64,000 nucleotides of DNA from NCBI RefSeq assembly GCF_027922165.1, contig NZ_BSFD01000004.1, positions 1 to 64,000 of the forward strand, in the 5' to 3' direction. This document shows positions 1-8,943 of the stretch, in pieces. A model generated the notes under the pieces. That model had not been told where the DNA came from and made no database searches. It saw only the letters and a program-made list of their open reading frames with translations. A program made the translations under genes and the position numbers. Each line of letters starts with the position of its first letter. The first letter of the stretch is position 1. Source of the stretch: Brevundimonas intermedia (lineage in GTDB: Bacteria > Pseudomonadota > Alphaproteobacteria > Caulobacterales > Caulobacteraceae).

Positions 1-106
1 CATCGTCCGCACCGCCTGGCGTTGGCATGCGGCCGAGCGGGACCGTCTTCCGACCTAAGTGCGTCTGCGCCTCACGCCGCATGGACGACGCCCTGGTCGG
101 TCTGGG

Positions 107-3100
107 CTAGGTGGCAGATGGAGACGCCGAGCTTGGCGAGCTGGGGGCCGACGCGTTGGCGGAGCATGTCTGCGGCGAACCGCAGGCGGCAGACCACGGT
201 GCGGTCCGAGGAGCGCCAGCCGCTGGGGTCGAGGTAGCTGTCTTCTCCTGCGTGACATTGCCGTCCAGATCATAGATCCACTGGGTCTGGACGTTGGTCC
301 CGCTCGGACCGATCTCGGCCGTCTTGCGGCGCAGGGCGTCATAGCTGGTCGTCGTCGTGTGACCGCGCGGGTCGGTGACGCTGGTCACGTCCCCCGCCGC
401 GTTGCAGCCGAAGTTGGTCGTCAGAGCCAGCCCGCCGAACTGCGACGATCCGATCGACTGTCTCAGGCAATAGGCCGGCAGCCCGCCCCCGCCCCAGACC
501 TGGGTGGCGGCGACGCCCGTCGGGTCCTCGACCTTGGTCACGCGGCCATAGGCGTCGTACCAGGTCTTGGTCACCGCATGGGCGTAGGCGCCGGTCCTGG
601 CGTTGTACACCAGGGGAGACGACTGCTCCGACACCAGGCCCTGGCTGTTGTAGCTCAAGGTCCAGGCCTGCGACGGCTGCCCCTCCACCGTCGCCGGCAG
701 AGTAAGACTCGTCGGCCGGTTCCAGTAGGCGTCGTACGCAGCCGTCACCACGATGGTCTGACACCACCAGCCATCGGTTCCGCAGCCGTCTTTCGACGCG
801 CGAGTGACCTTCGTCAGATTGCCGCGACTGTCGTATTCGAAAGCCTTGCGATCGCCCCAAGACGACTGCACCCCCTGGGACCGCCCCGAACCGTACCAGT
901 ATTGGTAAGATCGGCGCGACATGGGGTCGAGCGCAGCGATCAGACGGCCATCGCCGTCATAGGTCTGGCGAATGCGGGCGCCGGCCGGATCTTCAGCCCC
1001 CGACGATGTGCTGTTGGTCGAGAAGTAGGTCGTCTTTCGATTATAGACGTCATAGCTCTCGATCACGCGAGGCGCATATTCTCCCGCCAGCGCCGCCCAG
1101 ACATACCGCGCGCGCGGCGTAGCGACGCCGGCGTCGGTGATGGTCTGCAGCAGGTTTTGATAGCCAAACAGGTAGGGCGCGGCCGCGGCCCCCGGAGCAT
1201 CGTACGCATATTCACGATTGCGCCGACCGGTCTGGGTCGAGGCGGTCAGATAATAGGCGCAATAGCTGGTGTTGAGATGGCAGTCATCCAGATAGCCGAA
1301 GCCCACTGAGTTGGGGCCATTGGACACGCCGATCAGGCGACCGCCGGACTGGGCGGCCAAAGAACAGGCCTTCTTGTCGTCGGCCGATTGGATCGATCCA
1401 GCAGCCAGGGCAAGGCACTGGCTCGTCGCCTCCTGGGTCGGATTTGCGGTGTAGGTGAAGCTGAGATTGGCGCCGAGGTTGTTAGAAACCGTCTGCAGGT
1501 AGGGCGCGTTGGTCGGCGTCGCCGATGTATAGCTGACGGTGATCTGAACCCCGGTCGGGAAGGTCCAGGACGTCATGCCGACGCGCCCATGGGAGCGCGC
1601 GGTGATGTCATTGTAATAGGGCGATGAAGGCGTCGTAGAGAAACGCTCGAAATGAATCACCGACTTGTCGGCCAGGGTCCAGTCGAAAATCTGCGGATAG
1701 GCGAGCCCGGCCGACCCGCCACTGAAGACGATCTCCTCGGTTGGCGACGAGGCGTTGCGCCAACCGCCGTTGGCGAGACGCACGAAGCGGGCAGAGCGAC
1801 CGCCGCCATTCAACTGCACGACATTGCTGACGCCTTCGTCCTGCCACCAGTTGAGGGCGACGCCACTGATGAGGGACGCTTCGATGGTGTCGGCGCGACC
1901 GGCCTGAATGGCGATCATGGCGGCCAACAAGGTCGGCGCGACGGAGACGACATCGGCGCCGTTGATCAGGGCGGTGACGTCGGAGCGTCGATAGGCGGAT
2001 GATTCCCAATTATGGGTCCATCCGGCGCCCAGTTCTCCAAAGCTCGAGGCGGGGCCGGACGAGGCGTAACGGCGATTGAAGCTGAGACTATGGGGAAACT
2101 CGCCCTGCCCTATCGTGATCTCGTCGCCTTCGGAGAAGGATAGGGATCCCGAGCGGAGATCGACCGAGCCGATCTGGGTTCCAGCGACGTTGGCGGAGAT
2201 GTTGGACTGCTCGGCAGACCCCAGAAAGTCCAGCGGCCGAGGCGCGTCAGTGGCGCCTTTGCGGAAATCGTTGCGCGGATCGACGTTATTGACAGAGGGC
2301 GTCTCCTTGGTCCCGTTGCCGATGATCCAGGCCAGCTCCGATCCTTCGGTTCGACGCGCAAAGAAGCCGCCGCTCGCCTGTTCCGGCACGATCACCGAAA
2401 AGCCTTGAGCGAGATAGAGATCGACCTGGGTGCGAACGGCGACCCCGACGCCGCTCGGCAGGGAGGACGAGGTTTGGCCGGGGTTGAGCCGCGTCAGCCC
2501 GGCTCCCGAAGCCATGACCCGGCCGCCATTCACGGCGCCGGCCGGCGTGCCGTCCTCGTCGGATCTGATCTGGGCTAGAGCGCCGGCTTCGGAAGCCGAG
2601 GCCAGAGCGGCCAGGGCCGAAAGGATATGATGCGGCTGGTCCGATCCCGTCGGCGCGACGCCTACGGCGGTGTCGACGTCCAGGACGGTCGAGCCGTAGC
2701 TGGGGTTCAGCGAGACGCCGATCGAATGCTGGTGAAAGACCCGGGCGCCGGAAAGGTCTTCGGTGATGCCGGTCGTGGCGTCAAACAACTCGGCCCAGAG
2801 GTTCACCACATTGTCCTTGTGGCTTTTCATCTCTGCGGCGACGACCATTCCGTTGATGAATTTGTCGTTGTTCTGAGTCCAGTAGTTCCAGTCCTCCGCA
2901 CCAGTGTCGGTGGCGCATACGTCGCCTTCCCGCATCGGCTGACCGGGTCCCGGGCCGCCATACATCTTGCACTCATAGGGGCTGCCCTCGGCGACCACCC
3001 TCAGATCCATCAGTGGATCGATTGCCGCCGCGTGCAGGCCGCGGCGCACGCCGGTCCCACCAGCCGTGCGAATGACGATGTCGGCGAGCTTGCCGACCTC

Positions 3101-4450
3101 AATATATTTGAGGACCTCCTCGTCTGCGTAGGCCCCGCCGCCGGCCGCATAGGGGTGGTCGATCTTGATGTAGAGCTTGCGATCCCAGGCGGCGAAATTG
3201 GCGTCATCGACCGCGCCTACGATGGTATTCGCCGTCTCACAGGCCGTAGGGGTCGCGATCCGACCGCCGAAATAGGCCGTCGGCGCCGCGTTCAGGTGAT
3301 CGCATTTGCGCACGGCCAGTATGAACTGGCGGCCCTTCTGCAAGCCCTGAATTCGATAGGCGTAGATCGACGGCAGATCGAGCGTGTTGAGGAAACCCCC
3401 GGTGTGAAACTGCACCTTCGCACGATAGGGCGCCGGGATATCGCCTTCCCAGGTCAGGACGGCCGATGCATTCGGCAGGCTGGTGTTGCGCGGCGTCGAA
3501 AAATCCCGGTTGATCGTCCAACCGCCGGTCAGTTCATGGATCGACTTGTTGCTGTGGCTGGCGATCAGGCTTGTCTGCAAATTGGCGGCGTAGGTCGCCA
3601 TCTTGCCGGCGATCGCCGAGCCGCTCAGACCTGTCACATTCGCCTGCCCCACCGAGACGCCGGCGGACACATTGCTCCACGCAGAGGCCGGCGTCGTCCC
3701 AGCGGCGGCCCACAGGTCGATGCCGTTGACGCGGGCGCTGGTCTTGAGCGCAGGATCGAAGGCGTACCAGCTTCCCCCGATGTTGATCTCGGGCCAGATG
3801 TGCAGCATCTGCACCGACGACACCGCGCCCGACAGCGTCGCACAGGACGTGGACCCGTTCACCAGCGCGGGCGTGCCGCCGGCCGCCAGAAGCAGACAGG
3901 CCTGACGCGCCTCGCCGACCTTCAGGATTGAAGCCGCTTCGGCGCCTAGGCTGACCGTGCCCAGGCGATAGCGCGCGGAATAACCGGACGCCCGGACCAG
4001 TTGGACCATCAGCTGGGCTTGGTCGAAAGCGCCGCCTGAGCCGTCCAGAAAGGCCCCGTCGCCTCCCTTGTGAAGTCCGAACTGGGGCTCAAAGGCGATG
4101 GTGTTGCGGACGAACTGATAGATGCGGTCCGGATCATGCTCCAACCCCCGCGCCAAGGCCTCAATCCGCGGGCTCGCGGTGATATGAACGGGGGTGGTCG
4201 GCGCACCATAGAAGGCCAGCGCGTCAGACGGTGAAACGGTCGAGGCGGGCTGAACAAGGTGGAAGGAAGGAAGAGCCGAACGGGCCGAATAGGACGGCGT
4301 CGACTGGGCCCGCACCGACCCCTGACCCACAACCCCTGCAAGAGTCACGAGGACCGTCGCAGCGGTCAGTGCGACGCCGGCGCCGAGCCGGACGTTCCGA
4401 CTCAAATGAGGATGCACAGCCGAAAATCCCCGAAATACGGCCTGAAACAT
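107..4450 (-). CDS. RHS/YD-repeat protein with degenerate transglutaminase-like N-terminal domain
   Basis: About 1447 residues. RHS proteins form large beta-barrel shells, often exported and often carrying a variable C-terminal toxin. I chose the ATG at 4450 because a G-rich stretch lies just upstream; an in-frame ATG at 4489 is possible. The N-terminus has a hydrophobic segment followed by an Ala-Gln-like cleavage region (signal peptide). A transglutaminase-like region follows (FVRNTIAFEPQFGLHKGGDG, then HIWPEI and AFDPAL), but the position where the catalytic Cys is expected reads Ala (GGAFDQAQL), so it is probably inactive. A DUF6531-like segment (VDLRSGSLSFSEGD) precedes YD repeats (YDSRGNLTKV, YDLDGNVTQE). 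After the last YD repeat, near base 240, the frame becomes Ala/Ser/Pro-rich and ends, while another frame looks more protein-like. The 3' end is therefore probably frameshifted or recombined. It faces the secreted YD/Ig-like gene at 4988. Confidence 0.85.
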   Translation of the reverse strand: MFQAVFRGFSAVHPHLSRNVRLGAGVALTAATVLVTLAGVVGQGSVRAQSTPSYSARSALPSFHLVQPASTVSPSDALAFYGAPTTPVHITASPRIEALARGLEHDPDRIYQFVRNTIAFEPQFGLHKGGDGAFLDGSGGAFDQAQLMVQLVRASGYSARYRLGTVSLGAEAASILKVGEARQACLLLAAGGTPALVNGSTSCATLSGAVSSVQMLHIWPEINIGGSWYAFDPALKTSARVNGIDLWAAAGTTPASAWSNVSAGVSVGQANVTGLSGSAIAGKMATYAANLQTSLIASHSNKSIHELTGGWTINRDFSTPRNTSLPNASAVLTWEGDIPAPYRAKVQFHTGGFLNTLDLPSIYAYRIQGLQKGRQFILAVRKCDHLNAAPTAYFGGRIATPTACETANTIVGAVDDANFAAWDRKLYIKIDHPYAAGGGAYADEEVLKYIEVGKLADIVIRTAGGTGVRRGLHAAAIDPLMDLRVVAEGSPYECKMYGGPGPGQPMREGDVCATDTGAEDWNYWTQNNDKFINGMVVAAEMKSHKDNVVNLWAELFDATTGITEDLSGARVFHQHSIGVSLNPSYGSTVLDVDTAVGVAPTGSDQPHHILSALAALASASEAGALAQIRSDEDGTPAGAVNGGRVMASGAGLTRLNPGQTSSSLPSGVGVAVRTQVDLYLAQGFSVIVPEQASGGFFARRTEGSELAWIIGNGTKETPSVNNVDPRNDFRKGATDAPRPLDFLGSAEQSNISANVAGTQIGSVDLRSGSLSFSEGDEITIGQGEFPHSLSFNRRYASSGPASSFGELGAGWTHNWESSAYRRSDVTALINGADVVSVAPTLLAAMIAIQAGRADTIEASLISGVALNWWQDEGVSNVVQLNGGGRSARFVRLANGGWRNASSPTEEIVFSGGSAGLAYPQIFDWTLADKSVIHFERFSTTPSSPYYNDITARSHGRVGMTSWTFPTGVQITVSYTSATPTNAPYLQTVSNNLGANLSFTYTANPTQEATSQCLALAAGSIQSADDKKACSLAAQSGGRLIGVSNGPNSVGFGYLDDCHLNTSYCAYYLTASTQTGRRNREYAYDAPGAAAAPYLFGYQNLLQTITDAGVATPRARYVWAALAGEYAPRVIESYDVYNRKTTYFSTNSTSSGAEDPAGARIRQTYDGDGRLIAALDPMSRRSYQYWYGSGRSQGVQSSWGDRKAFEYDSRGNLTKVTRASKDGCGTDGWWCQTIVVTAAYDAYWNRPTSLTLPATVEGQPSQAWTLSYNSQGLVSEQSSPLVYNARTGAYAHAVTKTWYDAYGRVTKVEDPTGVAATQVWGGGGLPAYCLRQSIGSSQFGGLALTTNFGCNAAGDVTSVTDPRGHTTTTSYDALRRKTAEIGPSGTNVQTQWIYDLDGNVTQEKTATSTPAAGAPRTAPWSAACGSPQTCSANASAPSSPSSASPSAT

Positions 4451-4534
4451 CGCACCCCCCAGCACTCGCATGTGGGAGCAGCGAAGCACAGCCGTCTCCT
4501 ATTGTGAAGCTGAAACTAAACCTGGCGTTGCATC

Positions 4535-4563
4535 TTGCGGACTCGCGGCGGCTCCGCTTAAGA
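4535..4563 (+). promoter_or_regulatory. possible promoter for the small membrane protein and YD/Ig gene
   Basis: TTGCGG and TTAAGA are separated by 17 bases, 33 bases upstream of the GTG at 4596. The -10 match is weak; the spacing and position are the only support. Confidence 0.25.
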
Positions 4564-4595
4564 TTGTTTTGAGGGATCAGCCTGGGGGAGGCGTT

Positions 4596-4991
4596 GTGAT
4601 CAACGGAATCGGCCTGCAGGACAGAATCGGCGCGCTCGGCGGCGGCGTCGTGGAGACCTTGTCCCACGCCGGACGATGGATCGTCTCTCAGACCGCCTCA
4701 ACCATCGACCGGCCCCGCTGGCGCGCGGCCACGTCTATGCAGGAGCGCGCCAAGGCCGTGTCCTGGCCTCGGGCCGCCGCCCTTGTCGGGCTGTTTCTCG
4801 CCGCCGTAATGGCGATCTTGTTCGCGAGCGGCGTGTTCCGCCATCAGCCGGGGCCCGCCCCCCTGCCCACCGAGCGTGAACTCCGCATCCGGTCAGAAGC
4901 CTTGGCGAACTTCACCCCCTCTCCGCCGCGCGGTCTCGTCGAAGCCAACACCTCGGCTTCGACGCCGTCCTCCGCGGGTCGTGCGCGATGA
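4596..4991 (+). CDS. small single-pass membrane protein upstream of the YD/Ig-like protein
   Basis: 131 residues from a GTG at 4596, which has a strong G-rich ribosome-binding site (GGGGGAGG) a few bases upstream. A longer frame from 4470 exists but has no such site. One clear transmembrane segment (AAALVGLFLAAVMAILFASG) sits near residues 69-88. The segment before it is soluble or amphipathic and the tail is Pro/Ser-rich, probably periplasmic. Its last four bases (ATGA, 4988-4991) overlap the start of the next gene, which points to translational coupling. I do not recognise the family. Coupling to a secreted YD-repeat protein, and the RHS gene opposite, suggest a role in export or anchoring of that protein; this is inference. 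Confidence 0.65.
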   Translation: MINGIGLQDRIGALGGGVVETLSHAGRWIVSQTASTIDRPRWRAATSMQERAKAVSWPRAAALVGLFLAAVMAILFASGVFRHQPGPAPLPTERELRIRSEALANFTPSPPRGLVEANTSASTPSSAGRAR

Positions 4992-5794
4992 GCCGAAGGG
5001 GCCGATTTCTTGTCCTTGCCGGCATGTTGGCGTCGGTCGCCGTTCCCGCTGAGGCGGGGACGCAATTTACCTACGACAGCTCTGGGCGGATCATCCAGGC
5101 CGCCTACTCCAACGGCGTGACCATCCACTATATTTACGACAGCGCCGGCAATCGGCGTCAGATCACCACCACCCGCGTCGCCAACCGCGCGCCTCTCGCC
5201 GTCGCCGACGGCGCCGGCGTCACAGCCTCGGCCTCTGTCGATATCCAGGTCCGCAGCAACGACAGCGACCCCGACGGAGACGCCCTCGCCGTGACGGCCG
5301 TCTCGCCCGTCACGGGCGGCGGGAGCGCCGCCGTTCTCGGCGGCGGGGCCTATGTGCGCTATACAGCGCCCGCGTCCGGCGGCGTCAAAACCTTCACCTA
5401 CACCGTCAATGACGGGCGCGGCGGCGGGGCCTCCGCCGGCGTCACGGTCACGGTGACCGCAGTCAATCATGACCCCGTCGCCGCTGACGACACGGCCTCC
5501 ACGACCGTCGGCGCCTCGACGCCGATCCCTGTCACCGCCAACGACAGCGATCCCGACGGCGACAGCCTCGCCGTCGTCGCCGTCAGCCCCGCCACCGGGG
5601 GCTCCGCCTCCGTCGGCCCCGGCGGCGCCTATGTCATTTACACCGCCCCCGACGGCGTCGGGCGGTACAGTTTCACCTACACCGTCTCCGACGGCCACGG
5701 AGGCTCGGCCTCCTCGAGCGTCACCATCGACGTCTCGAGCCTCGAACAGCCCCCCTGCGGTGGGACAACGGGGATCCTTTGCGGGGCTGATTGA
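4988..5794 (+). CDS. secreted protein with one YD repeat and two Ig/cadherin-like domains
   Basis: 268 residues. Residues 1-23 are a signal peptide (MSRRGRFLVLAGMLASVAVPAEA). Residues about 25-60 hold an RHS/YD-type unit (FTYDSSGRIIQAAYSNG ... YDSAGNRRQI). Then come two tandem Ig/cadherin-like domains of the VCBS/tandem-95 kind, each starting near NRAPLAVADGA or NHDPVAADDTA, containing the acidic NDSDPDGD motif and ending in FTYTVNDGRGG or FTYTVSDGHGG. Such domains often bind calcium and serve adhesion; the acidic motifs fit this. The C-terminus carries two Cys (PPCGGTTGILCGAD). The start overlaps the previous gene by ATGA. It could be a cell-surface partner of the divergent RHS protein, but nothing in the sequence proves this. 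Confidence 0.8.
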   Translation: MSRRGRFLVLAGMLASVAVPAEAGTQFTYDSSGRIIQAAYSNGVTIHYIYDSAGNRRQITTTRVANRAPLAVADGAGVTASASVDIQVRSNDSDPDGDALAVTAVSPVTGGGSAAVLGGGAYVRYTAPASGGVKTFTYTVNDGRGGGASAGVTVTVTAVNHDPVAADDTASTTVGASTPIPVTANDSDPDGDSLAVVAVSPATGGSASVGPGGAYVIYTAPDGVGRYSFTYTVSDGHGGSASSSVTIDVSSLEQPPCGGTTGILCGAD

Positions 5795-5836
5795 CGTCGC
5801 TGACGCGGGATCACCCCCTCCTCCCGCCGCCCGGTC

Positions 5837-5962
5837 TCAGCCCAGAAGAGCCGCGACGCCCAGCCAGGCGAGGACGGACAGCAGCAGGACGACGGGTATG
5901 GCGACCGCCGCGCGGCGGGTGCCGGGATGTCTGTGGCGAATGTTGGAGCCGGTGTGGATCAT
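5837..5962 (-). CDS. 41-residue putative single-pass membrane protein
   Basis: A short frame reading MIHTGSNIRHRHPGTRRAAV, followed by a hydrophobic stretch (AIPVVLLLSVLAWLGVAALLG) that ends at the stop. The basic N-terminus then single transmembrane helix is a common small-protein architecture. It lies 33 bases downstream of the YggU-family gene on the same strand. I do not recognise a family; coding status is inferred from this pattern only. Confidence 0.5.
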   Translation of the reverse strand: MIHTGSNIRHRHPGTRRAAVAIPVVLLLSVLAWLGVAALLG

Positions 5963-5995
5963 GATCGGTTCTCGCTTGGGTTCCCCCCCAAACGC

Positions 5996-6286
5996 TCAAG
6001 CCGCCGCGATGATCCCGTCCAGCCGCGCCTTCAGCTCAACCTCGTCCAGACCCTCCACCGCGATCATCTTCAGCCGCGACTGCCCGCCGCGCGCCAGATC
6101 GACCGACGATCTCGACACCCCCAGGGCCTTGGCGAGGAACCTGACCAGAGCGGCGTTGGCCTCGCCGTCCACCGGCCGGGCGCGCAGCCGCACCTTCAGC
6201 ACGGGCCGGCCCTCGGCGTCGACGTCCCAGCCGTCGATCCGGTCGCTGGAGGCGCCGGGCTGTAGCTTGACGGGCAGTCGGGCCAT
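5996..6286 (-). CDS. DUF167 / YggU-family protein
   Basis: 96 residues, the usual length of the DUF167 (UPF0235, YggU) family, whose biochemical role is unknown. The conserved features are visible: VKLQPGASSDRIDG near the N-terminus, the central KVRLRARPVDGEANAALVRFLAKALGV segment (the family hallmark VxAPPVDGxAN), and RGGQSRLKMIAVEG. It lies downstream of etfA on the same strand, separated from it by a 13-bp-stem hairpin. Confidence 0.9.
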   Translation of the reverse strand: MARLPVKLQPGASSDRIDGWDVDAEGRPVLKVRLRARPVDGEANAALVRFLAKALGVSRSSVDLARGGQSRLKMIAVEGLDEVELKARLDGIIAAA

Positions 6287-6305
6287 TCGGTCCTGCGCAA
6301 ACGCA

Positions 6306-6336
6306 GAAGGGCGCGACGTCCGGCGTCGCGCCCTTC
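6306..6336 (-). terminator. hairpin between etfA and the DUF167 gene
   Basis: A perfect 13-bp stem (GAAGGGCGCGACG with CGTCGCGCCCTTC) and a 5-base loop. It lies just past the etfA stop on the minus strand. There is no strong U-run, so it may act as a weak terminator or an mRNA-stabilising 3' end. Confidence 0.5.
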
Positions 6337-6361
6337 CCTTATCGGATAACGACGCCGAGCC

Positions 6362-7291
6362 TCAGCCCAGGGCGGCCATCAGTTCCGGCACGACGGTCTT
6401 GTAGTCGCCGACCAGGCCATAGTCCGCGACCTGGAAGATCGGGGCGTCCGGGTCCTTGTTGATGGCGACGATGGTCTTGGAGTCCTTCATCCCCGCCAGG
6501 TGCTGGATGGCGCCCGAGATGCCGATGGCGATGTACAGGGCCGGGGCGACCACCTTGCCGGTCTGGCCGACCTGATAGTCGTTCGGCGCATAGCCGGCGT
6601 CGACCGCCGCGCGCGAGGCGCCGATGGCGGCGCCCAGCTTGTCGGCCAGGGGCTCCATCACGGCGTGGAACTCGTCCGCCGAGCCCAGGGCGCGACCGCC
6701 CGAGACGATGATCTTGGCGGCGCCCAGTTCGGGGCGGTCCGACTTGACCATTTCTTCGGAGACAAAGGCCGTCTTGGGCGCCTCGGCGCCGGCGACGCTC
6801 TCGACCGGGGCGGACCCGCCCTCAGCCGCGGCGGCGAAGGCCGTCGGACGCACGGTGATGACCTTCTTGGCGTCGGCCGACTGGACCGTCTCCAGGGCGT
6901 TGCCGGCGTAGATCGGCCGCACGAAGGTATCGGCCGACACCACCTCGATGATGTCCGAGATCGGGGCGACGTCCAGCTTGGCGGCGATCCGGGGCGCGAA
7001 ATTCTTCCCGTCCGTCGAGGCGGGCGTCAGGATGGCGTCGTAGCCGGCGGCCAGGGGAACGACGGTGTCGGTGACCGCCTCGGCCAGGCCGTGGCCCAGG
7101 CCGCCACTCTCGGCCAGCAGCACCTTGCGGACGCCTGCGATTTTCGAAGCCGCATCAGCAGCGGCCTGCGCCCCCTGCCCGACGACCAGAACGTCCACGT
7201 CGGACGACAGGCCCAGGGCGGCGGTCACGGTCTTGTGGGTGGTGTCGCGAACGGTCGAACCGTCGTGATCGGCGATGACGAGGACAGCCAT
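6362..7291 (-). CDS. etfA: electron transfer flavoprotein alpha subunit
   Basis: 309 residues, normal for EtfA. The protein starts [11 protein letters not shown] at 7291; an upstream in-frame Met at 7339 would run into etfB. The N-terminal ETF domain is followed by the C-terminal FAD-binding part, with [58 protein letters not shown] and [22 protein letters not shown] all matching the family. EtfAB takes electrons from acyl-CoA and other flavin dehydrogenases and passes them to ETF-ubiquinone oxidoreductase. The start lies one base after the etfB stop codon, so the two are one operon. Confidence 0.97.
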   Translation of the reverse strand: MAVLVIADHDGSTVRDTTHKTVTAALGLSSDVDVLVVGQGAQAAADAASKIAGVRKVLLAESGGLGHGLAEAVTDTVVPLAAGYDAILTPASTDGKNFAPRIAAKLDVAPISDIIEVVSADTFVRPIYAGNALETVQSADAKKVITVRPTAFAAAAEGGSAPVESVAGAEAPKTAFVSEEMVKSDRPELGAAKIIVSGGRALGSADEFHAVMEPLADKLGAAIGASRAAVDAGYAPNDYQVGQTGKVVAPALYIAIGISGAIQHLAGMKDSKTIVAINKDPDAPIFQVADYGLVGDYKTVVPELMAALG

Positions 7292-7292
7292 A

Positions 7293-8057
7293 TTACAGCG
7301 CTCCCACGGACTTGAGCTTGGAAACCAGTTCGGCCGCATCGGCCACCTTGACGCCGGCCGACCGCTTGGGCGGCTCGGTGACCTTCAGGACCTTCAGACG
7401 GTCGGCGACATCGACGCCGTAGTCGGCGACCGCCTTGACGGCGATCTCCTTCTTCTTGGCCTTCATGATATTGGGCAGGGAGGCGTAGCGCGGCGTGTTC
7501 AGCCGCAGGTCCACCGTCACCACCGCCGGCAGTTCGGCGGCGATGGTCTGCAGGCCGCCGTCGACCTCGCGCGTCACCGTGGCCTTGCCGCCTTCGATCA
7601 CCAGCTTGCCGGCGAAGGTCGCCTGGGGCCAGTCCAGCAGGGCGGCCAGCATCTGGCCCACGGCATTATTGTCGCCGTCGATCGACTGTTTGCCCATCAG
7701 CACCAGGTCGGGCTTTTCTTCCTCGACCACCGCCTTCAGCAGCTTGGCGACCGCCAGCGGCTCCAGGTCCGCATCCGACTGGATCAGGATGCCCCGATCC
7801 GCGCCCATGGCCAGGGCGGTGCGGAGGGTTTCCTGGGCCTGGGTCACGCCGATGGAGACCACGACGATCTCGGTCGCGGTGCCGGCGGCGTGGTGTTCCT
7901 TGCCTTCCTTCAGACGAACCGCCTCTTCGACGGCGATTTCGTCGAAGGGATTCATGCTCATCTTGACGTTGGCCAGGTCCACGCCGGACTGGTCAGCCTT
8001 GACGCGGGCCTTGACGTTATAGTCGATCACCCGTTTGACGGGGACGAGAACCTTCAT
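7293..8057 (-). CDS. etfB: electron transfer flavoprotein beta subunit
   Basis: 254 residues beginning [20 protein letters not shown] at 8057, the usual EtfB start; the 50 codons upstream in frame are not family-like. Hallmarks are [27 protein letters not shown], the AMP/adenine-binding stretch [20 protein letters not shown], and a C-terminal [13 protein letters not shown] segment. It binds AMP and forms the FAD-containing heterodimer with EtfA. It is the first gene of etfB-etfA. Confidence 0.97.
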   Translation of the reverse strand: MKVLVPVKRVIDYNVKARVKADQSGVDLANVKMSMNPFDEIAVEEAVRLKEGKEHHAAGTATEIVVVSIGVTQAQETLRTALAMGADRGILIQSDADLEPLAVAKLLKAVVEEEKPDLVLMGKQSIDGDNNAVGQMLAALLDWPQATFAGKLVIEGGKATVTREVDGGLQTIAAELPAVVTVDLRLNTPRYASLPNIMKAKKKEIAVKAVADYGVDVADRLKVLKVTEPPKRSAGVKVADAAELVSKLKSVGAL

Positions 8058-8093
8058 GGGTCTATCCGTGAATTCGCCTGAATGTAGGGGCAG

Positions 8094-8122
8094 GACATGG
8101 AGCGGTCGCGAAGGCCTGTCAA
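8094..8122 (-). promoter_or_regulatory. possible promoter of etfBA
   Basis: On the minus strand a consensus TTGACA (8117-8122) is followed after 17 bases by CATGTC (8094-8099). The -35 is perfect and the -10 poor. It lies about 37 bases upstream of the etfB start. Confidence 0.35.
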
Positions 8123-8172
8123 CGTAACGCGGGGTCAAGCTCCCGTGCAAAACCCGCCTAACGGATCCTGAG

Positions 8173-8517
8173 ATGAAGCGTTTTCTGACCTTTCCCCGCC
8201 TGGCCATGATCTTCTTCGCCCTGTTCGGCGTCGCCGTGGCGGGGGTTTTCGCGGTCCAGGCCTATTGGGTCGCCCCGGGCGAACGCTGCGAGGCGGCGGG
8301 CAAATGGTACGACATGGAAAACCGCATCTGCGCCCAGCCCATCTCCATCGCCCAGATCACCGGCCGCCCCAACGGCGTCTCGCGCGCCCAGGCCTCCGAC
8401 GAAAAGAACCGCGAACTGATCCGCATCGAGGACCAGCTCGCCGCCCAGGACCGCGCCCGCGCCGCCGAAATCACCCGCCAGAAGGCGGCGCTGGCGGCGG
8501 CCAGACCGGCGACTTAA
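8173..8517 (+). CDS. hypothetical membrane-anchored protein
   Basis: 114 residues. A basic start (MKRFLTFPR) precedes one transmembrane helix ([24 protein letters not shown], about residues 10-33). The rest is probably periplasmic: two Cys ([21 protein letters not shown]) may form a disulfide, followed by a charged Ala/Arg/Glu-rich helix ([35 protein letters not shown]) that could be a coiled coil. It is divergent from etfBA. No family recognised. Confidence 0.75.
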   Translation: MKRFLTFPRLAMIFFALFGVAVAGVFAVQAYWVAPGERCEAAGKWYDMENRICAQPISIAQITGRPNGVSRAQASDEKNRELIRIEDQLAAQDRARAAEITRQKAALAAARPAT

Positions 8518-8531
8518 GCGCCCCCCCTTTC

Positions 8532-8705
8532 CTTTCGTCATTCCGGGCGCAGCGAAGCGGAGACCCGGAACCAAGCGGCGCCGTCAGGCGAAATGGGTCC
8601 GCCGCACGATGTGGGAATAGCGAGTCCGCGACAGGTTCGCGCTCTCGCGCGCCGCTGGGTTCCGGGTCTACGGGCCAAGAGGCCCTTCGCCCGGAATGAC
8701 GAAAG
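8532..8705. repeat. 174-bp palindromic repeat, copy 1
   Basis: Outer arms CTTTCGTCATTCCGGGCG and its exact reverse complement mark the ends. Inner arms AGACCCGGAAC.. and ..GTTCCGGGTCT form a second paired layer around a central segment of about 70 bases. It is slightly diverged from copies 2-4 (ACCAAGCGG instead of ACCCAGCGG; AAGAGGCC instead of AAGCGGCC). Confidence 0.9.
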
Positions 8706-8760
8706 ATGGAGGGCTGCGGGCCGCCTCTTTCGCAAGAAGAAACGAACCTGTTTCCTCTTC

Positions 8761-8934
8761 CTTTCGTCATTCCGGGCGCAGCGAAGCGGAGACCCGGAAC
8801 CCAGCGGCGCCGTCAGGCGAAATGGGTCTGCCGCACGATGTGGGAATAGCGAGTCCCCGACAGGTTCGCGCTCTCGCGCGCCGCTGGGTTCCGGGTCTAC
8901 GGGCCAAGCGGCCCTTCGCCCGGAATGACGAAAG
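8761..8934. repeat. 174-bp palindromic repeat, copy 2
   Basis: Same length and ends as copy 1, with a 55-bp spacer (8706-8760) between them. It ends 9 bases before the stop codon of the GIY-YIG gene. Confidence 0.9.
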
Positions 8935-8943
8935 AGGGGGGCG

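Noticed and set aside
59..1309. 416-codon plus-strand frame
   Set aside because: Antisense to the RHS gene; Arg/Pro-rich shadow of high-GC codon use without domain features.
2627..3931. 434-codon plus-strand frame
   Set aside because: Lies opposite the RHS coding sequence; composition is that of a complement frame.
8593..8928. open frames inside the 174-bp repeats
   Set aside because: They follow repeat boundaries and encode only repeat translations; no start site or family.
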